Source of the DNA: an uncultured Eggerthellaceae bacterium
GTDB taxonomy: Bacteria > Actinomycetota > Coriobacteriia > Coriobacteriales > Eggerthellaceae
NCBI GenBank assembly: GCA_903789415.1
Contig: CAIFEG010000009.1
Location: 1-60,312, forward strand
DNA: 60,312 nucleotides
Direction of reading: 5' to 3'
The first letter of the stretch is position 1. The number at the start of each line of letters is the position of its first letter. This document shows positions 45,103-57,200 of this stretch, one piece after another. The translations under genes were made by a program, and so were the position numbers. The notes beneath the pieces were generated by a model, which worked only from the letters and a program-made list of their open reading frames with translations, was not told the origin of the DNA and did not search any database.

Positions 45103-45133
45103 ACCCTAATAAACCCACATTTTGGAGGCTCTC

Positions 45134-45772
45134 ATGATTGATTATGACCGTATTACCGTTGTTGATCACCCGATGGTGCAACACAAACTTTCTATTCTGC
45201 GCAACGATAAGACGCCAGCCAATCAATTCCGTACTTTGGTAAAAGAGCTTTCCTTATTTGAAGGATATGAAGCGACGCGCGATTTACCCTTGGAATCTGT
45301 CGATGTACAAACGCCAGAAGGTGTTGCCCACTGCCATCAAATTGCCGGACGCCACATGGCGGTAGTGCCTATTCTGCGTGCGGGCCTTGGTATGGTCGAT
45401 GGCATTTTAGAGCTCATCCCCACGGCGCGCGTTGGTCATTTGGGAATGTATCGCGATCCAGAAACGCGCAAGCCACACGAATACTATGCCAAGATGCCAA
45501 AAGATATCGATAAACGTGGGGTACTGGTGGTTGACCCGATGCTCGCAACGGGCGGATCTGCAACTGCTGCCATTGAATATCTACGGGGCAAGGGTGTCAA
45601 AGACCTTAAGCTGATGGTTTTGGTGGCTGCTCCTGAAGGTGTCGAAGCGGTGCAGAAATTCGACAAAGATGTTCACATTTATACCTGTGCAATTGATGAC
45701 GGTTTGAACTCAGATGCATATATTGTTCCTGGTTTGGGTGATGCAGGGGATAGAATTTTCGGAACACGATAA
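45134..45772 (+). CDS. upp: Uracil phosphoribosyltransferase
   Basis: Upp makes UMP from uracil and PRPP. The PRPP motif [21 protein letters not shown] and the uracil-binding end [17 protein letters not shown] are typical. Near the N-terminus [25 protein letters not shown] is the standard start. The ATG (MIDYDR) has a GGAGG site; the open frame four codons earlier is less likely. Length is 212 aa. dCMP deaminase follows, so this is a small pyrimidine salvage set. Confidence 0.96.
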   Translation: MIDYDRITVVDHPMVQHKLSILRNDKTPANQFRTLVKELSLFEGYEATRDLPLESVDVQTPEGVAHCHQIAGRHMAVVPILRAGLGMVDGILELIPTARVGHLGMYRDPETRKPHEYYAKMPKDIDKRGVLVVDPMLATGGSATAAIEYLRGKGVKDLKLMVLVAAPEGVEAVQKFDKDVHIYTCAIDDGLNSDAYIVPGLGDAGDRIFGTR

Positions 45773-45869
45773 GTCTGAAACATGCATTTATGTATGCAGA
45801 TAGTCGCATTCATACCTACACGCCACTGCATGCATGAAACATTTTGAATTTAACAAGGTGCACAACACG

Positions 45870-46529
45870 ATGTCAGAAGAAGAAAAAGAAGATTCACGTG
45901 GCGATGCAAAGAAGGCGGCGCTATCTCCTGAAAAGAAGCCGTCTTCGCAGCAATCTTTTGCACAGTCAGAAGGCAACTCTTCAGATGACTATGTCATGCC
46001 GCATGCACACCCTTATGAAATAGATAAGGGTCGTCCCTCGTGGGATACGTACTTTATGACGCTTGCCGAGCAGGTGGCAACTCGTACCACCTGTTTGCGC
46101 CGGGCCGTGGGAGCGGTGGTTGTGAAGGATCGCCGTATTCTTTCCACCGGTTATAACGGTGTCCCTAGCGGTATTCGCCATTGTTCCGAAACGGGATGCC
46201 TGCGCGAACAACTGCATGTTCCCAGCGGTCAGCGCCATGAGTTATGCCGCGGTCTGCATGCAGAACAAAACGCGATCATCCAGGCGGCACGATATGGCAT
46301 CGATATTTCGGGTGCATCGATTTATGTCACCGCGCAGCCTTGCGTGGTTTGTGCAAAGATGCTTATCAATGCCGGAATTAAGGAAGTCATCTATAAAGAC
46401 CCATATCCGGATAAGCTCTCTCAAGAAATCATCGGCGAATCAAATATGAAGATGCGTGTATATCACGATGATACGCACCCAGAATCGAACTCGAGCAAGT
46501 CAACTTCAAGTGAACCTTTTTCAAAATAA
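45870..46529 (+). CDS. Deoxycytidylate deaminase (ComEB family)
   Basis: This zinc enzyme deaminates dCMP to dUMP for dTTP synthesis. The catalytic HAEQNAI motif and PCVVCAK zinc site are seen, and the [31 protein letters not shown] opening is typical. Length is 219 aa: a 50-residue Ser/Lys/Glu-rich leader and a Ser-rich tail flank the usual 150-residue core. The start has an AAGGTG site 9 bases upstream. It lies downstream of upp. It could also be named a late competence-type deaminase. Confidence 0.93.
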   Translation: MSEEEKEDSRGDAKKAALSPEKKPSSQQSFAQSEGNSSDDYVMPHAHPYEIDKGRPSWDTYFMTLAEQVATRTTCLRRAVGAVVVKDRRILSTGYNGVPSGIRHCSETGCLREQLHVPSGQRHELCRGLHAEQNAIIQAARYGIDISGASIYVTAQPCVVCAKMLINAGIKEVIYKDPYPDKLSQEIIGESNMKMRVYHDDTHPESNSSKSTSSEPFSK

Positions 46530-46640
46530 ATTTGTATCGAACGATTGTTTTTACGGAGGTTCGGAAATCGTTTCGAAAACCGTTGCAAGCGAAGAAAATG
46601 ATGCCAATTTTGCTCTGAAATAAGCTTAATTTATGTACAA

Positions 46641-46670
46641 TTGCAAAATCTGTTTTCTGTCGGTTATGAT
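46641..46670 (+). promoter_or_regulatory. Likely atp operon promoter
   Basis: TTGCAA and TATGAT are separated by 18 bases, 37 bases before the first gene. An imperfect inverted repeat TCGAACGATT / AATCGTTTCGA lies upstream at 46538-46577. Confidence 0.5.
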
Positions 46671-46707
46671 CTGTATGGTTTAGCCGATTTGAGAGGAATT
46701 TGTTTCC

Positions 46708-46998
46708 ATGGCGTTAGCTATAATTTTGGGTCTCGTTTGTGGGGTGGCAGCGTTTTTGCCGCTTCTCGGCGCAACTCGAGCGGTACGCCGGGTAACAAAA
46801 ACTTCGAATTTTTCGCATTTAAGTATATTGCTACTCGCTGTTGCAGGTTCAATTATCGTGCTATTTGTAGCGACATTTATTTGCATTAGCGTAGACCGCA
46901 ACGACGCGTTTTGGTTCGTTCTTGGCGAAGCGATTGGACTGGTCGTCTTCGCTATTTGGTATGGAATCAAAACCTTTATTCGTCGCAAGAAGGACTAG
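46708..46998 (+). CDS. AtpI-like small membrane protein of the ATP synthase operon
   Basis: This 96-aa protein has three membrane spans (near residues 1-20, 38-60 and 70-88) and a basic end. It occupies the usual place of atpI, which helps c-ring assembly or ion supply, directly before atpB. The sequence itself does not show a clear AtpI motif, so the call rests on position and topology. A GAGAGGAA site supports the ATG. Confidence 0.6.
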   Translation: MALAIILGLVCGVAAFLPLLGATRAVRRVTKTSNFSHLSILLLAVAGSIIVLFVATFICISVDRNDAFWFVLGEAIGLVVFAIWYGIKTFIRRKKD

Positions 46999-47011
46999 AG
47001 GAAGGTCTGCA

Positions 47012-47794
47012 GTGGATCCAATTAGCGCATTGAATGATGGTGTAGAGGAGCTTCGCCAATCCTTTGATCCAACGTTGGTCATAGGACCCTTTACCCAGTA
47101 CACACTATGGATGGTCATTGTCTTTGTTATCTTGCTGGCGTTGATTTTGCCGGCAGCCCGTAAAGTTTCGGTTGTTCCAAAACCTGGATTTGGATTGTCG
47201 AATCTTATCGAATATGGCTATTCCTACGTTTGCCACGAGATGGGCGAAAACGCTATCGGAAGAGGATATGAACGTCATATTCCATTTTTGGCAACCCTGT
47301 TCTTTTATATTTTGATCGCAAATTTCTTAGGACTTGTTCCAGGTTTTAAAACATCGACTGGTTCTGTTCATGTTACCTGGGCACTTTCTATTATTTCCTT
47401 TATTTACTTTAACTATTACGGAATTAAGTGCCGTGGCGGATGGGGCTATGTAAAGTCAATTGCTCCGTCTGGACTTCCCGCACCTCTTGTTCCGATTATT
47501 TGGTTCTTTGAGTTAATTTCACTTTGCATTCGTGTTCTTACGCTTGCCGTTCGTCTTTATGGCAATATGTTTGCCGGCCATATGGTGCTTGGCGTATTCG
47601 CGCTTGCAACGTCAGTATTTATTCAATCGGCAATCGTAAACATGAGCTTTGTAACCGCGCTTCCATCTATTGGTTGGTTCGCACTTCTGTTTGCGATGTA
47701 TGCCCTAGAAACATTGTTTGCTTGGCTGCAAGCATATGTATTTACGGTTCTATCTGCCGTTTACGTGGGACTAGCAACAAGCCCTTCTCATTAA
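47012..47794 (+). CDS. atpB: ATP synthase F0 subunit a
   Basis: Subunit a forms the proton path next to the c-ring. The essential arginine is in the helix LRVLTLAVRLYGNMFAGHMVLG. Another signature, ETLFAWLQAYVFTVLSAVYVGLA, closes the protein. Length is 260 aa with a GTG start and a GGAAGG site; the open frame runs further upstream over the previous gene but has no better start. atpE follows after 167 bases that hold no gene. Confidence 0.95.
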   Translation: MDPISALNDGVEELRQSFDPTLVIGPFTQYTLWMVIVFVILLALILPAARKVSVVPKPGFGLSNLIEYGYSYVCHEMGENAIGRGYERHIPFLATLFFYILIANFLGLVPGFKTSTGSVHVTWALSIISFIYFNYYGIKCRGGWGYVKSIAPSGLPAPLVPIIWFFELISLCIRVLTLAVRLYGNMFAGHMVLGVFALATSVFIQSAIVNMSFVTALPSIGWFALLFAMYALETLFAWLQAYVFTVLSAVYVGLATSPSH

Positions 47795-47961
47795 TATAGG
47801 TTTGCTTTCTTATAAGCATTTTCCGGCGGGTTTTCCGCAGCTGGCGAGCTTAAACGCGTATAACTTTGGATCTCACCTGTTCTACTAATTTGAATGGGTT
47901 GGTCAGTATAAAAAGGAAAGAGCTCGATTAAGGATTTGGGCTCAGATCTTAGGAGGATCAA

Positions 47962-48180
47962 GTGGATATCACCTTGGCAGTATCTGCAATGAAGGTCGTT
48001 GGCTATGGCCTTGGCGCAATCGGACCTGGTATTGGTATTGGTATCGCAGCATATGGCTGCTGTGTCGCTACCGCTCGTCAGCCTGAACTTGCTGGACGTA
48101 TTTTCACCGACTTCATCATCGGTGCAGCAATGGCAGAAGCTCTGGCTCTGATCGGCTTCGTTCTTACCTTCATCTTTTAA
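47962..48180 (+). CDS. atpE: ATP synthase F0 subunit c
   Basis: The c-ring hairpin has 72 residues. The loop ARQPEL joins two spans. The ion-binding carboxylate is E59 in MAEALALIGF. The residue after it is Ala and there is no Gln in the first helix, so this is the proton type and not the sodium type. The start is GTG with an AGGAGG site. Internal GIGIGIA is the usual Gly-rich helix. Confidence 0.97.
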   Translation: MDITLAVSAMKVVGYGLGAIGPGIGIGIAAYGCCVATARQPELAGRIFTDFIIGAAMAEALALIGFVLTFIF

Positions 48181-48229
48181 CCTTGGCTCTACAAAGAAGC
48201 TGAATACAAGGCTAGAAGGAGGGAAGAAC

Positions 48230-48844
48230 TTGGAACACAAGAATAACAAAGCGTTATTTGGCACAGGAATGATTTCTGCTGCCATATCGACCTTGGGCTT
48301 TCCTGCATTTGCATTTGCAGCTGGCGAAAGCAGTAGCACAGGAATCGCGACGATTCTTCCAAATGTGGAAGAAACCGTTCCGATGCTTATCGCATTCATT
48401 TTGCTCTGGATTATTCTTGCAAAATACGGTTGGCCAGCGTTCTCGAATGTTATTAAGAAGCGCAATGAGACCATTACGAATTCGCTGAAACAGGCTGAGG
48501 AATCTCGCCAAGAAAGCGAACGTGTGCTTGCGGAGTATAAAAAAGAACTCGCAGATGCAAGAAGTGAAGCTGCTGAAATTGTCGCTGAAGCCAAAAAGAC
48601 TGGCGAGGCAACACGTGCTCAGATTACCGCTCAGGCTCAAAAGGAGTCTGAAGAGATGATCAAAAAGGCAAAAGCAGCAATCGAGCAAGAAAAGCGCAAT
48701 GCGATTGAGGAGTTACAAGGCTCAGTTGCCGATATTTCTTGCGATGTCGCATCAAAACTTATCGATCAGGATCTCAGCGACGATGAGCATCGTAAAATTA
48801 TCGAGCGCTATGTAAAAGAGGCAGGTAGCTTCCATGCCAACTAA
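48230..48844 (+). CDS. atpF: ATP synthase F0 subunit b
   Basis: Subunit b is the peripheral stalk that connects F0 to F1. After an N-terminal hydrophobic part (GTGMISAAISTLGFPAFAFAA, which looks like a signal peptide), one span (MLIAFILLWIILAKYGWPAF) is followed by a long Glu/Lys/Ala-rich coiled coil. Length is 204 aa, longer than the usual 160. The start is TTG with a perfect AGGAGGG site. It overlaps atpH by 11 bases. Confidence 0.93.
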   Translation: MEHKNNKALFGTGMISAAISTLGFPAFAFAAGESSSTGIATILPNVEETVPMLIAFILLWIILAKYGWPAFSNVIKKRNETITNSLKQAEESRQESERVLAEYKKELADARSEAAEIVAEAKKTGEATRAQITAQAQKESEEMIKKAKAAIEQEKRNAIEELQGSVADISCDVASKLIDQDLSDDEHRKIIERYVKEAGSFHAN

Positions 48845-49427
48845 TCGCCACATAGCCAAAGCTGAGGTCGACGTCTACGCCGGCACTCTGCTGGATGCGT
48901 TGAACAACAACGGTGGTATGGATGCCGTCTTGGAAGGCCGCGAACAGTATCATGACGTCATGATGTTCTACATCAGCCATGATGCGTTTAAGGCGCTTTT
49001 CCAAGGTGCTGATAAAACCCCCGATATGCGCAAGAAACGTATGGAAGAGGTAATGAGCAATGCTCATGTCCGTCCGGAAGTTTCTACCATCTTAGGGGTA
49101 TTGGCCGAAAAAGATAGTTTGGCTGCTATGCCGCGTATATATCGCGCATTCAACTCGTTGCTGGCGAGCAAATTTAACACGTATATCGTTGATGTAACGA
49201 CACGTGTTCCTCTTGATGACCATTTGCGCGAAATCATCAAGAATAAAGTGAGTGCAGATTTAGGCGGAAATGCAATTCTGTACGAGACGGTAGATCCCCA
49301 TATGCTTGGCGGGATTATTATGAGCGCAAATGATAAGCGTATCGATGCAAGTTTGGACACAATGCTCAATCAAGCACGCTCTGCGCTAAAAAAGACTAAT
49401 GATATGGAGGTGAATGCACGTGGCTGA
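48834..49427 (+). CDS. atpH: ATP synthase F1 subunit delta
   Basis: Delta caps F1 and holds the peripheral stalk. The N-terminal six-helix domain ([21 protein letters not shown]) and the C-terminal part ([29 protein letters not shown]) match the family. Length is 197 aa, near the usual 180. Its start lies in the end of atpF, and its end overlaps atpA by eight bases. Confidence 0.92.
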   Translation: MPTNRHIAKAEVDVYAGTLLDALNNNGGMDAVLEGREQYHDVMMFYISHDAFKALFQGADKTPDMRKKRMEEVMSNAHVRPEVSTILGVLAEKDSLAAMPRIYRAFNSLLASKFNTYIVDVTTRVPLDDHLREIIKNKVSADLGGNAILYETVDPHMLGGIIMSANDKRIDASLDTMLNQARSALKKTNDMEVNARG

Positions 49428-50997
49428 AATTACCGCTAAGTCGATTGACGAGTCACTTCGTAAACAGTTAAGTGACCTTGAAACCAGTGTTAAGTCGCAA
49501 GATGTGGGCACGGTTATTCAAATCGGCGATGGCATTGCTATCATCGATGGTCTTCAAGCTGCAATGGCGGGCGAACTTTTGGAATTCACCAGTTCTGAAA
49601 CTGGCCAGAAAGTTTACGGCATGGCACAGAACTTAGATGAAGACACGGTCGGTGCTGTTCTTTTGAGCGATGTCACGGCAATTCGTGAAAACGATACCGT
49701 AAAAACAACGGGTCGTTTGATGGAGGTCCCTGTAGGACCTGAGTTGCTTGGCCGCGTGGTTGATGTTCTGGGTCGTCCGATCGATGGTAAAGGACCTATT
49801 CACACCACGCATACTCGTCCTGTTGAATTTAAAGCTCCAGGCATTATTCAACGTCAGGGCGTAAACCAGCCTATGCAGACAGGCATTTTGGCTATCGACT
49901 CAATGATTCCTATTGGTCGTGGCCAACGTGAGTTGATTATTGGTGACCGTCAAACCGGTAAGACAGCAATTGCTGTTGACGCTATGATCAACCAAAGAGA
50001 TAACGGCGTTATCTGCGTGTATGTTGCAATTGGTCAGAAAGTTTCTACCATTGCAGGCTTGGTTGAAACGCTTGAGCGTCATGGCGCAATGGATCACACG
50101 ATTGTTGTCGCTGCTCCTGCTTCAGCTGCCGCTCCTCTGCAGTACTTAGCTCCTATGGCAGGTGCTGCAATGGGTGAATACTTCATCTACAACGGCAAGG
50201 ATGGCAAACCTGCAGGGAAAGACAATCCTGGTAGAGACGTACTGATTACCTATGACGACCTGTCAAAACAGGCTGTTGCATATCGTCAGATGTCGTTAAC
50301 CCTTCGCCGTCCACCAGGACGCGAGGCATACCCTGGTGATATTTTCTACTTGCACTCACGCTTGTTAGAGCGTGCAGTCAAGCTGTCTGATGAATATGGC
50401 GGAGGATCAATGACTGCTCTTCCAATCATCGAAACCCAGGCAGGCGATATTGCTGCATACATTCCAACCAACGTAATTTCTATTACCGATGGTCAGATCT
50501 TCTTGGTCACCGATATGTTCTATCAGGGCCAGCGTCCTGCTATTGACGTTGGAACTTCTGTTTCTCGCGTTGGTGGTGCTGCACAGACAAATGCAGTTCA
50601 TAAAGTCTCTGGTTCTTTACGCCTCGATTTGGCTGCATATCGTGAACTTCGCGCGTTCTCTCAATTCGGGAGCGACTTAGATGCGGCAACGCAGCAGCAG
50701 CTTACTCGTGGTGAGCGCATGACTGAGCTCTTAAAGCAGGGCCGTTATCAGCCGATGAGCTTCATGCAGGAGACTGTTGCTATTTATGCAGGCAACAAGG
50801 GATATCTGGATAAGATTCCTGCTAAGGATGTCGTACGTTTCCGCAATGAACTGTTTGACTTCATGAATGGTTCGTATGCTGACTTGATGGAGGATATCCA
50901 CAAGGAGCAAAAGCTTACGGATTCTATTATTCCTAGGCTTGATGAAGCGTTGGAGAAGTTCTCGAAGCAGTTTGCTCCGAGCAGTGATAAAGAATAG
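49420..50997 (+). CDS. atpA: ATP synthase F1 subunit alpha
   Basis: Alpha carries the non-catalytic nucleotide sites. The P-loop [13 protein letters not shown] and the family stretch [45 protein letters not shown] are present, and the arginine finger lies in VSRVGGAAQ. Length is 525 aa with a GTG start 9 bases after GGAGG. An ATG two codons earlier is too close to that site and is less likely. Confidence 0.97.
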   Translation: MAEITAKSIDESLRKQLSDLETSVKSQDVGTVIQIGDGIAIIDGLQAAMAGELLEFTSSETGQKVYGMAQNLDEDTVGAVLLSDVTAIRENDTVKTTGRLMEVPVGPELLGRVVDVLGRPIDGKGPIHTTHTRPVEFKAPGIIQRQGVNQPMQTGILAIDSMIPIGRGQRELIIGDRQTGKTAIAVDAMINQRDNGVICVYVAIGQKVSTIAGLVETLERHGAMDHTIVVAAPASAAAPLQYLAPMAGAAMGEYFIYNGKDGKPAGKDNPGRDVLITYDDLSKQAVAYRQMSLTLRRPPGREAYPGDIFYLHSRLLERAVKLSDEYGGGSMTALPIIETQAGDIAAYIPTNVISITDGQIFLVTDMFYQGQRPAIDVGTSVSRVGGAAQTNAVHKVSGSLRLDLAAYRELRAFSQFGSDLDAATQQQLTRGERMTELLKQGRYQPMSFMQETVAIYAGNKGYLDKIPAKDVVRFRNELFDFMNGSYADLMEDIHKEQKLTDSIIPRLDEALEKFSKQFAPSSDKE

Positions 50998-51008
50998 GGC
51001 GGGATTAG

Positions 51009-51935
51009 ATGCCAAACCTACATGACATAGACAGGCGCATCAAATCCGTTACCTCAACGAAGCAGATTACGCGCACGATGGAAATGGTTGCAGCTGCAAA
51101 AGTGCATCAGTCCACGAGACGTGTAAAAGAAGCGACGCCGTATGCCCAGTCCATGGCTGAGATGTTGGCTAATGTCGCAGATACGGCTACGAGTTCGACA
51201 AATGCCCTTTTGAATAAGCACGATAAGATTGAAAACGTCGCTGTTATTGTGGTTGTTTCTGACCGTGGTTTAGCAGGCGGTTTCAATGCAAACTTATTGC
51301 GTGCAGCTGAAAAGTATATTCATGCTCGTAGTAATGAAGGCGTCAAGACACATGTCGTGGCGTGTGGCAAGAAGGCCATCAGCTTTTTTAACTATAGGAA
51401 AATTCCTCTAGAGATGGTTTTTACCGATCTTTCAGCGGATCCTACAGTTGAAGAGGCAAGTTCAATTGCGAAGAAAATGATTTCTGGGTATGAAGATGGC
51501 ACCTATGACGAGGTTGTTGTTTTTTACAATCACGCAAAAAATGCTATGACTCAAGAAGTAACCCAGACGCTTCTTCTTCCTATTGATGAAAAAGCCATCA
51601 TGAAAAATGAGCATGCAGAAGACATGAAAGATACGGCTTTGGAAGAGGAGGGCGCAAACGCAGCAGAAGCCACGGGCGATGTTGAATATGAGCCTTCTGC
51701 TGAAGAAGTTTTATCAGGCCTTCTTCCCGCCTATGTACGTACCGAAATTTATCAGGGCTTAATTGATAGTGCGGCCGGAGAGCAAGCAGCTCGCCGCAAC
51801 GCTATGAAATCGGCTACCGATAATGCGGACGATATGGTCAACATGCTTCAGCGTTATTACAATCGTGTTCGCCAAGGCGCCATTACAACCGAGATCAACG
51901 AGATCGTCGGCGGCGCTGCGGGTTTGGAGGATTAA
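51009..51935 (+). CDS. atpG: ATP synthase F1 subunit gamma
   Basis: Gamma is the central rotor shaft. The N-terminal helix (LHDIDRRIKSVTSTKQITRTMEMVAAAKV) and the C-terminal helix (RRNAMKSATDNADDMVNMLQRYYNRVRQGAITTEINEIVGGA) are strictly typical. Between them, near residues 195-240, an acidic stretch (EHAEDMKDTALEEEGANAAEATGD) is inserted. Length is 308 aa versus the usual 285-290. Actinobacterial gamma subunits are known to carry extra loops. Confidence 0.95.
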   Translation: MPNLHDIDRRIKSVTSTKQITRTMEMVAAAKVHQSTRRVKEATPYAQSMAEMLANVADTATSSTNALLNKHDKIENVAVIVVVSDRGLAGGFNANLLRAAEKYIHARSNEGVKTHVVACGKKAISFFNYRKIPLEMVFTDLSADPTVEEASSIAKKMISGYEDGTYDEVVVFYNHAKNAMTQEVTQTLLLPIDEKAIMKNEHAEDMKDTALEEEGANAAEATGDVEYEPSAEEVLSGLLPAYVRTEIYQGLIDSAAGEQAARRNAMKSATDNADDMVNMLQRYYNRVRQGAITTEINEIVGGAAGLED

Positions 51936-53381
<1,446 letters not shown>

Positions 53382-53384
53382 TCG

Positions 53385-53810
53385 ATGAATCTAATCACCT
53401 GCGACATTGTTACGCCTAAGCAAAAGCTGTATACCGAAGACTGCTATATGGTTGAGGTTCCTGGCGTTTCCGGATCTATGGGCTTTATGAAAGGCCATTC
53501 AAATCTTGTTTCGCTTTTGGCTGATGGCTTGGTCCGCGTTTTTAGCGACGCCAATACGCTTGAACACCAAATTGTACTTCAAGGTGGTTACGTGCAGGTG
53601 GATGGCGATAAAGCTATTGTTCTGGCTGATCGTGCAGTGCTTCTTGAGGATGTTGATACCTCGAAATTGCCGGATCAGATTAAAGAAACCCAGGAGAAGC
53701 TCGATCAAGCAGGAGACGATGAAGCGGCCAAGGAGCTTCTTGAGCTCGACCTTGATTGGTACAAACTTCTCCAGAGAGAAACTGGCGGAGCTGCTAACCA
53801 GAACGAATAA
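53385..53810 (+). CDS. atpC: ATP synthase F1 subunit epsilon
   Basis: Epsilon has an N-terminal beta-sandwich (LITCDIVTPKQKLYTEDCYMVEVPGVSGSMGFMKGHSNLVSLLADGLVRV) that binds the c-ring. The C-terminal helices regulate hydrolysis. Length is 141 aa. It starts three bases after atpD and has an AAGGAAGAGG site. A strong terminator follows, so it ends the atp operon. Confidence 0.95.
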   Translation: MNLITCDIVTPKQKLYTEDCYMVEVPGVSGSMGFMKGHSNLVSLLADGLVRVFSDANTLEHQIVLQGGYVQVDGDKAIVLADRAVLLEDVDTSKLPDQIKETQEKLDQAGDDEAAKELLELDLDWYKLLQRETGGAANQNE

Positions 53811-53868
53811 TTGGTGTAAAACGAAATAGGCAAAAAGAAATAAAACGGTTATTTCGTCAAAGTATTAA

Positions 53869-53895
53869 AGCCAGTCCGTATGGGCTGGCTTTTTT
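53869..53895 (+). terminator. Terminator of the atp operon
   Basis: AGCCAGTCC pairs with GGGCTGGCT (one G-U) around a GTAT loop, followed by six T. It stands 58 bases after atpC. Confidence 0.92.
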
Positions 53896-53915
53896 CGTAG
53901 GTTGCTCTCTTTTGC

Positions 53916-53953
53916 ATATTGCACCCGCTACGGAATATCGCACTTGCTACGCG
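53916..53953 (+). repeat. 19-base tandem pair after the atp terminator
   Basis: ATATTGCACCCGCTACGGA is followed by ATATCGCACTTGCTACGCG, with 14 of 19 bases identical. It is non-coding. Confidence 0.55.
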
Positions 53954-54298
53954 GGAAATTTTCTGTGTTTCTTTGAAGAACGACACATAAATTTTTTTCA
54001 GAAAAATAGGGATGCAGATCAAATAATTCTTATTGAAATTCAAAGCCAAATACAGGGATATTTGGACAAAAATGGGCCAACGAAAAAGACTTATAAGCAA
54101 CATACCTGGCGCAAAAGTGCGCAATTGCTGTCTCATCTTTCTTTTCGTCAAGCTGGTATACTCTTTTTCAGAAAATACGAAGTAGTCTTTGAGAAAACGA
54201 TCCACCCATCAACACAGAGGAAAGAGAAATATCGCCCTTAAGCGCTCTTTTTGGTTTGGGTTTTGGATTGAATTCTCGCATTCTGCGAAAGGCGTTTC
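53954..54298. promoter_or_regulatory. AT-rich gap before dnaE with a likely promoter
   Basis: No gene is supported here. An extended -10 (TGG then TATACT) lies near 54153-54161, about 140 bases before dnaE. A clear -35 element is not seen. Confidence 0.4.
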
Positions 54299-57200
54299 AT
54301 GGCGTTCGTCCACTTGCACAATCATACGGAATATTCACTTCTTGACGGGGAAACCCATGTGAAAGACATGGTAAAACGCGCTGCTGACCTGGGAATGCCC
54401 GCGGTTGCCATCACTGACCATGGCGTTATGAGTGGCGTTCCGGAGCTCGAAGATGCCTGCATTGCGCTGAAGAAAGAAACGGGTCAGGTGGTCAAGCCAA
54501 TCTTCGGATGTGAGATTTATTTCACTACCGATGATGACCTGAAAAAGACCGGCAAGCCGCACCTGTATCACATGATTCTGCTCGCGAAGACAAACGAGGG
54601 GTACCACAATTTGGTGCACCTGGTAAGCGAGTCTCATTGCGGCGAAAATAACTTCTACTACAAACCACGGACCACTTTTGCCATGCTGAAAAAATACGGC
54701 AAGGGTCTTATCGGGACCTCTGCCTGTATTGCGGGTATCATTCCGCGTTTGATCGACAACGATCAGTTCGATGATGCAGTGGCATGGGCGAAGAAGCTTG
54801 CAAGTTGTTTCGCTCCAGGCGATTTCTATATTGAGCTTCAAAACCATGGCATCACTACCGATGGCGGTCTTACCGATCTTGAGATGGATCGCCAGCTGGC
54901 AAAGGTTGCCAAAGTAGCAGGGCTCAAATGCATTGCCACCAACGACTTCCATTATCTGCGCAAAGAGGATGCGCGCGCCCAGGATATTATGGTGTGCATC
55001 GGCACAAACTCGCAGCTGTCTGACCCGAAGCGCATGAAATTTGCCACCCAGGAATTCTATATGAAGACCGAAGAAGAAATGCGCGAAGCGCTTTCCGAAT
55101 GGCCTGAGGCATGCGACAACACCGTCGAAGTTGCAGAAAAGTGCAATGTAACGCTCGAGCGCTATTCTGTTCTGCCGAAGTTCCCGGTTCCTGAAGGCGA
55201 AGATGAGGCCAGCTGGTTTAGAAAGCAGTGCGAAAAAGGTCTTATCAAACGCTTTGGCAAGGGCAAGGCAAAAACTCTTGACGACCTACCAAAAGAGGTT
55301 GTCGATCGCTACAAATATGAATCTGACATCATCGTGCAGAAAGGCTTTGCGGCATACTTCTTGATCGTACAAGAATATGTCATGTGGGCGAAAACCCACG
55401 GCATTGGTGTGGGTCCTGGTCGTGGTTCTGCGGCGGGTTCCATCGTTACATATGCTATGGGCATCACCGACTTAAATCCCTTGCCCTATGGTCTGCTGTT
55501 TGAGCGCTTTTTGTCTGTTGAGCGCACCGAGATGCCTGATATCGACGTCGACTTCGACGATGAACATCGCCAGGACGTGATCAACCACGTTCGCGAATTC
55601 TACGGGGCCGATCATATTGCCGGCGTGATTACGTTCGGTAAGCTCCAAGCGAAAAACGCCGTTCGCGATGCGGCACGTGTGCTGGGATATCCGTATGGTG
55701 TTGGCGATCGTTTGTGCAAAATGATTGGCAATGACTTGGGCATCACGCTTGATCAGGCGCTTCAGGAAAAGCCTGACTTAAAAGAGGCCTATGCTAACGA
55801 AGAAGATACCCGAACCATCATCGACGCCGCTCGTTCTATCGAGGGTCGCATCAGAAATGAGGGTGTGCACGCGTGTGCAACCATCATCTGCCGCGACCCG
55901 ATGGAAGATCACGTTCCCGTAAAACGTGACACCAAAGGCGGCGGCATGATCACCCAATATGATGGCCACTACACTCCTGAGCTCGGTCTTTTGAAGATGG
56001 ACTTCTTAGGTCTGCGTACCTTGGGTGTGATTAGCCGTGCATGTGAAAATGTGAAAGCTCGCTACGGTACTGTTATCGACCCGTCTGAAATTCCGCTGGA
56101 TGATCCTGAGTCATTCAAACTTATGAGCAGCGGAAACATGGATGGACTGTTCCAGGTAGAAGGCGGACTATACGTAAGCCTGTTCGCCAAAATGCCGCCG
56201 AAAAAGTTCTCTGATATCGTGGCTTCCATCGCGCTGAACCGTCCAGGTCCTTTGCAAAACGGCTTCGTTGACGACTACGTCGATCGTGTGTCCGGCAAAA
56301 AGCCCGTTGTCTATTACGATGAACGTTTGCGCCCTATCTTGGAAGAGACGTACGGCACGATTGTCTATCAAGAGCAAATCATGCAGATTTCCATGCGTAT
56401 GTGCGGATTCTCTGCGGGTAAAGCAGATAGACTGCGTAAAGCCATGGGTCACAAGCAGATTGAAGTCATGAAATCGCTTGAGCAGGACTGGAATGAAGGC
56501 GCCGTTAAAAACGGATTTTCGCTTGAGGTCTCCAAGCATATTTGGAGTGATGCCGAAAAGTTCGCTCAATATGCCTTCAATAAGTCGCATTCGGCATGCT
56601 ATGCCGTGCTTGTCATGCGTACCGCATACCTGAAGGCGCATTATCCGAACGAATTTATAGCGGCAGTGCTTTCGAGCTACATGGGCAATAATGAAAAGCT
56701 TGTCCACTATATTGCCAGCTGCAATGCGTCCAACATTAAGGTTTTGCCCCCTGACGTTAACAGTTCAAACCGCGAGTTTACGCCAACCGACGAGGGCATT
56801 CGCTTTGGTCTTTCGGGCGTGCGCGGTGTTGGCGACAAGGTCGTCGAAGAGATTGTGGCGGAGCGCGAGAAGAACGGTCCGTATAAGCATCTGCATGACT
56901 TTGTGGATCGCCTGCCGTCGAATTGCTATAACCGCAAGACCCTTGAGGCGCTCATCAAGTCTGGTGCATTTGACACCACGGGATATACGCGCAAACAGAT
57001 GATGCATTTTATCGACGACACGCCGATGCTCGAGTCTGCGGCAAAGCGCCAGCGTGATCGCGATGCGGGTCAGACCAGCATGTTTGATCTGCTTGGTGGA
57101 GACGACAAGGAAAAAGAAGAAAATGTGCCCGCGCCTGATGGCATCGAGTGGGATCGTAAGACCAAGCTTGCCTTTGAAAAGGACGTACTGGGCATCTACG

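Noticed and set aside
46541-46554. LexA-like CGAAC-4-GTTTT near the atp promoter
   Set aside because: It lacks the final G of the consensus, and the atp operon is not an expected SOS target.
53912-54241. 109-aa frame between atpC and dnaE
   Set aside because: It starts at TTG without a ribosome site in an AT-rich gap, runs over a tandem repeat, and shows no domain.
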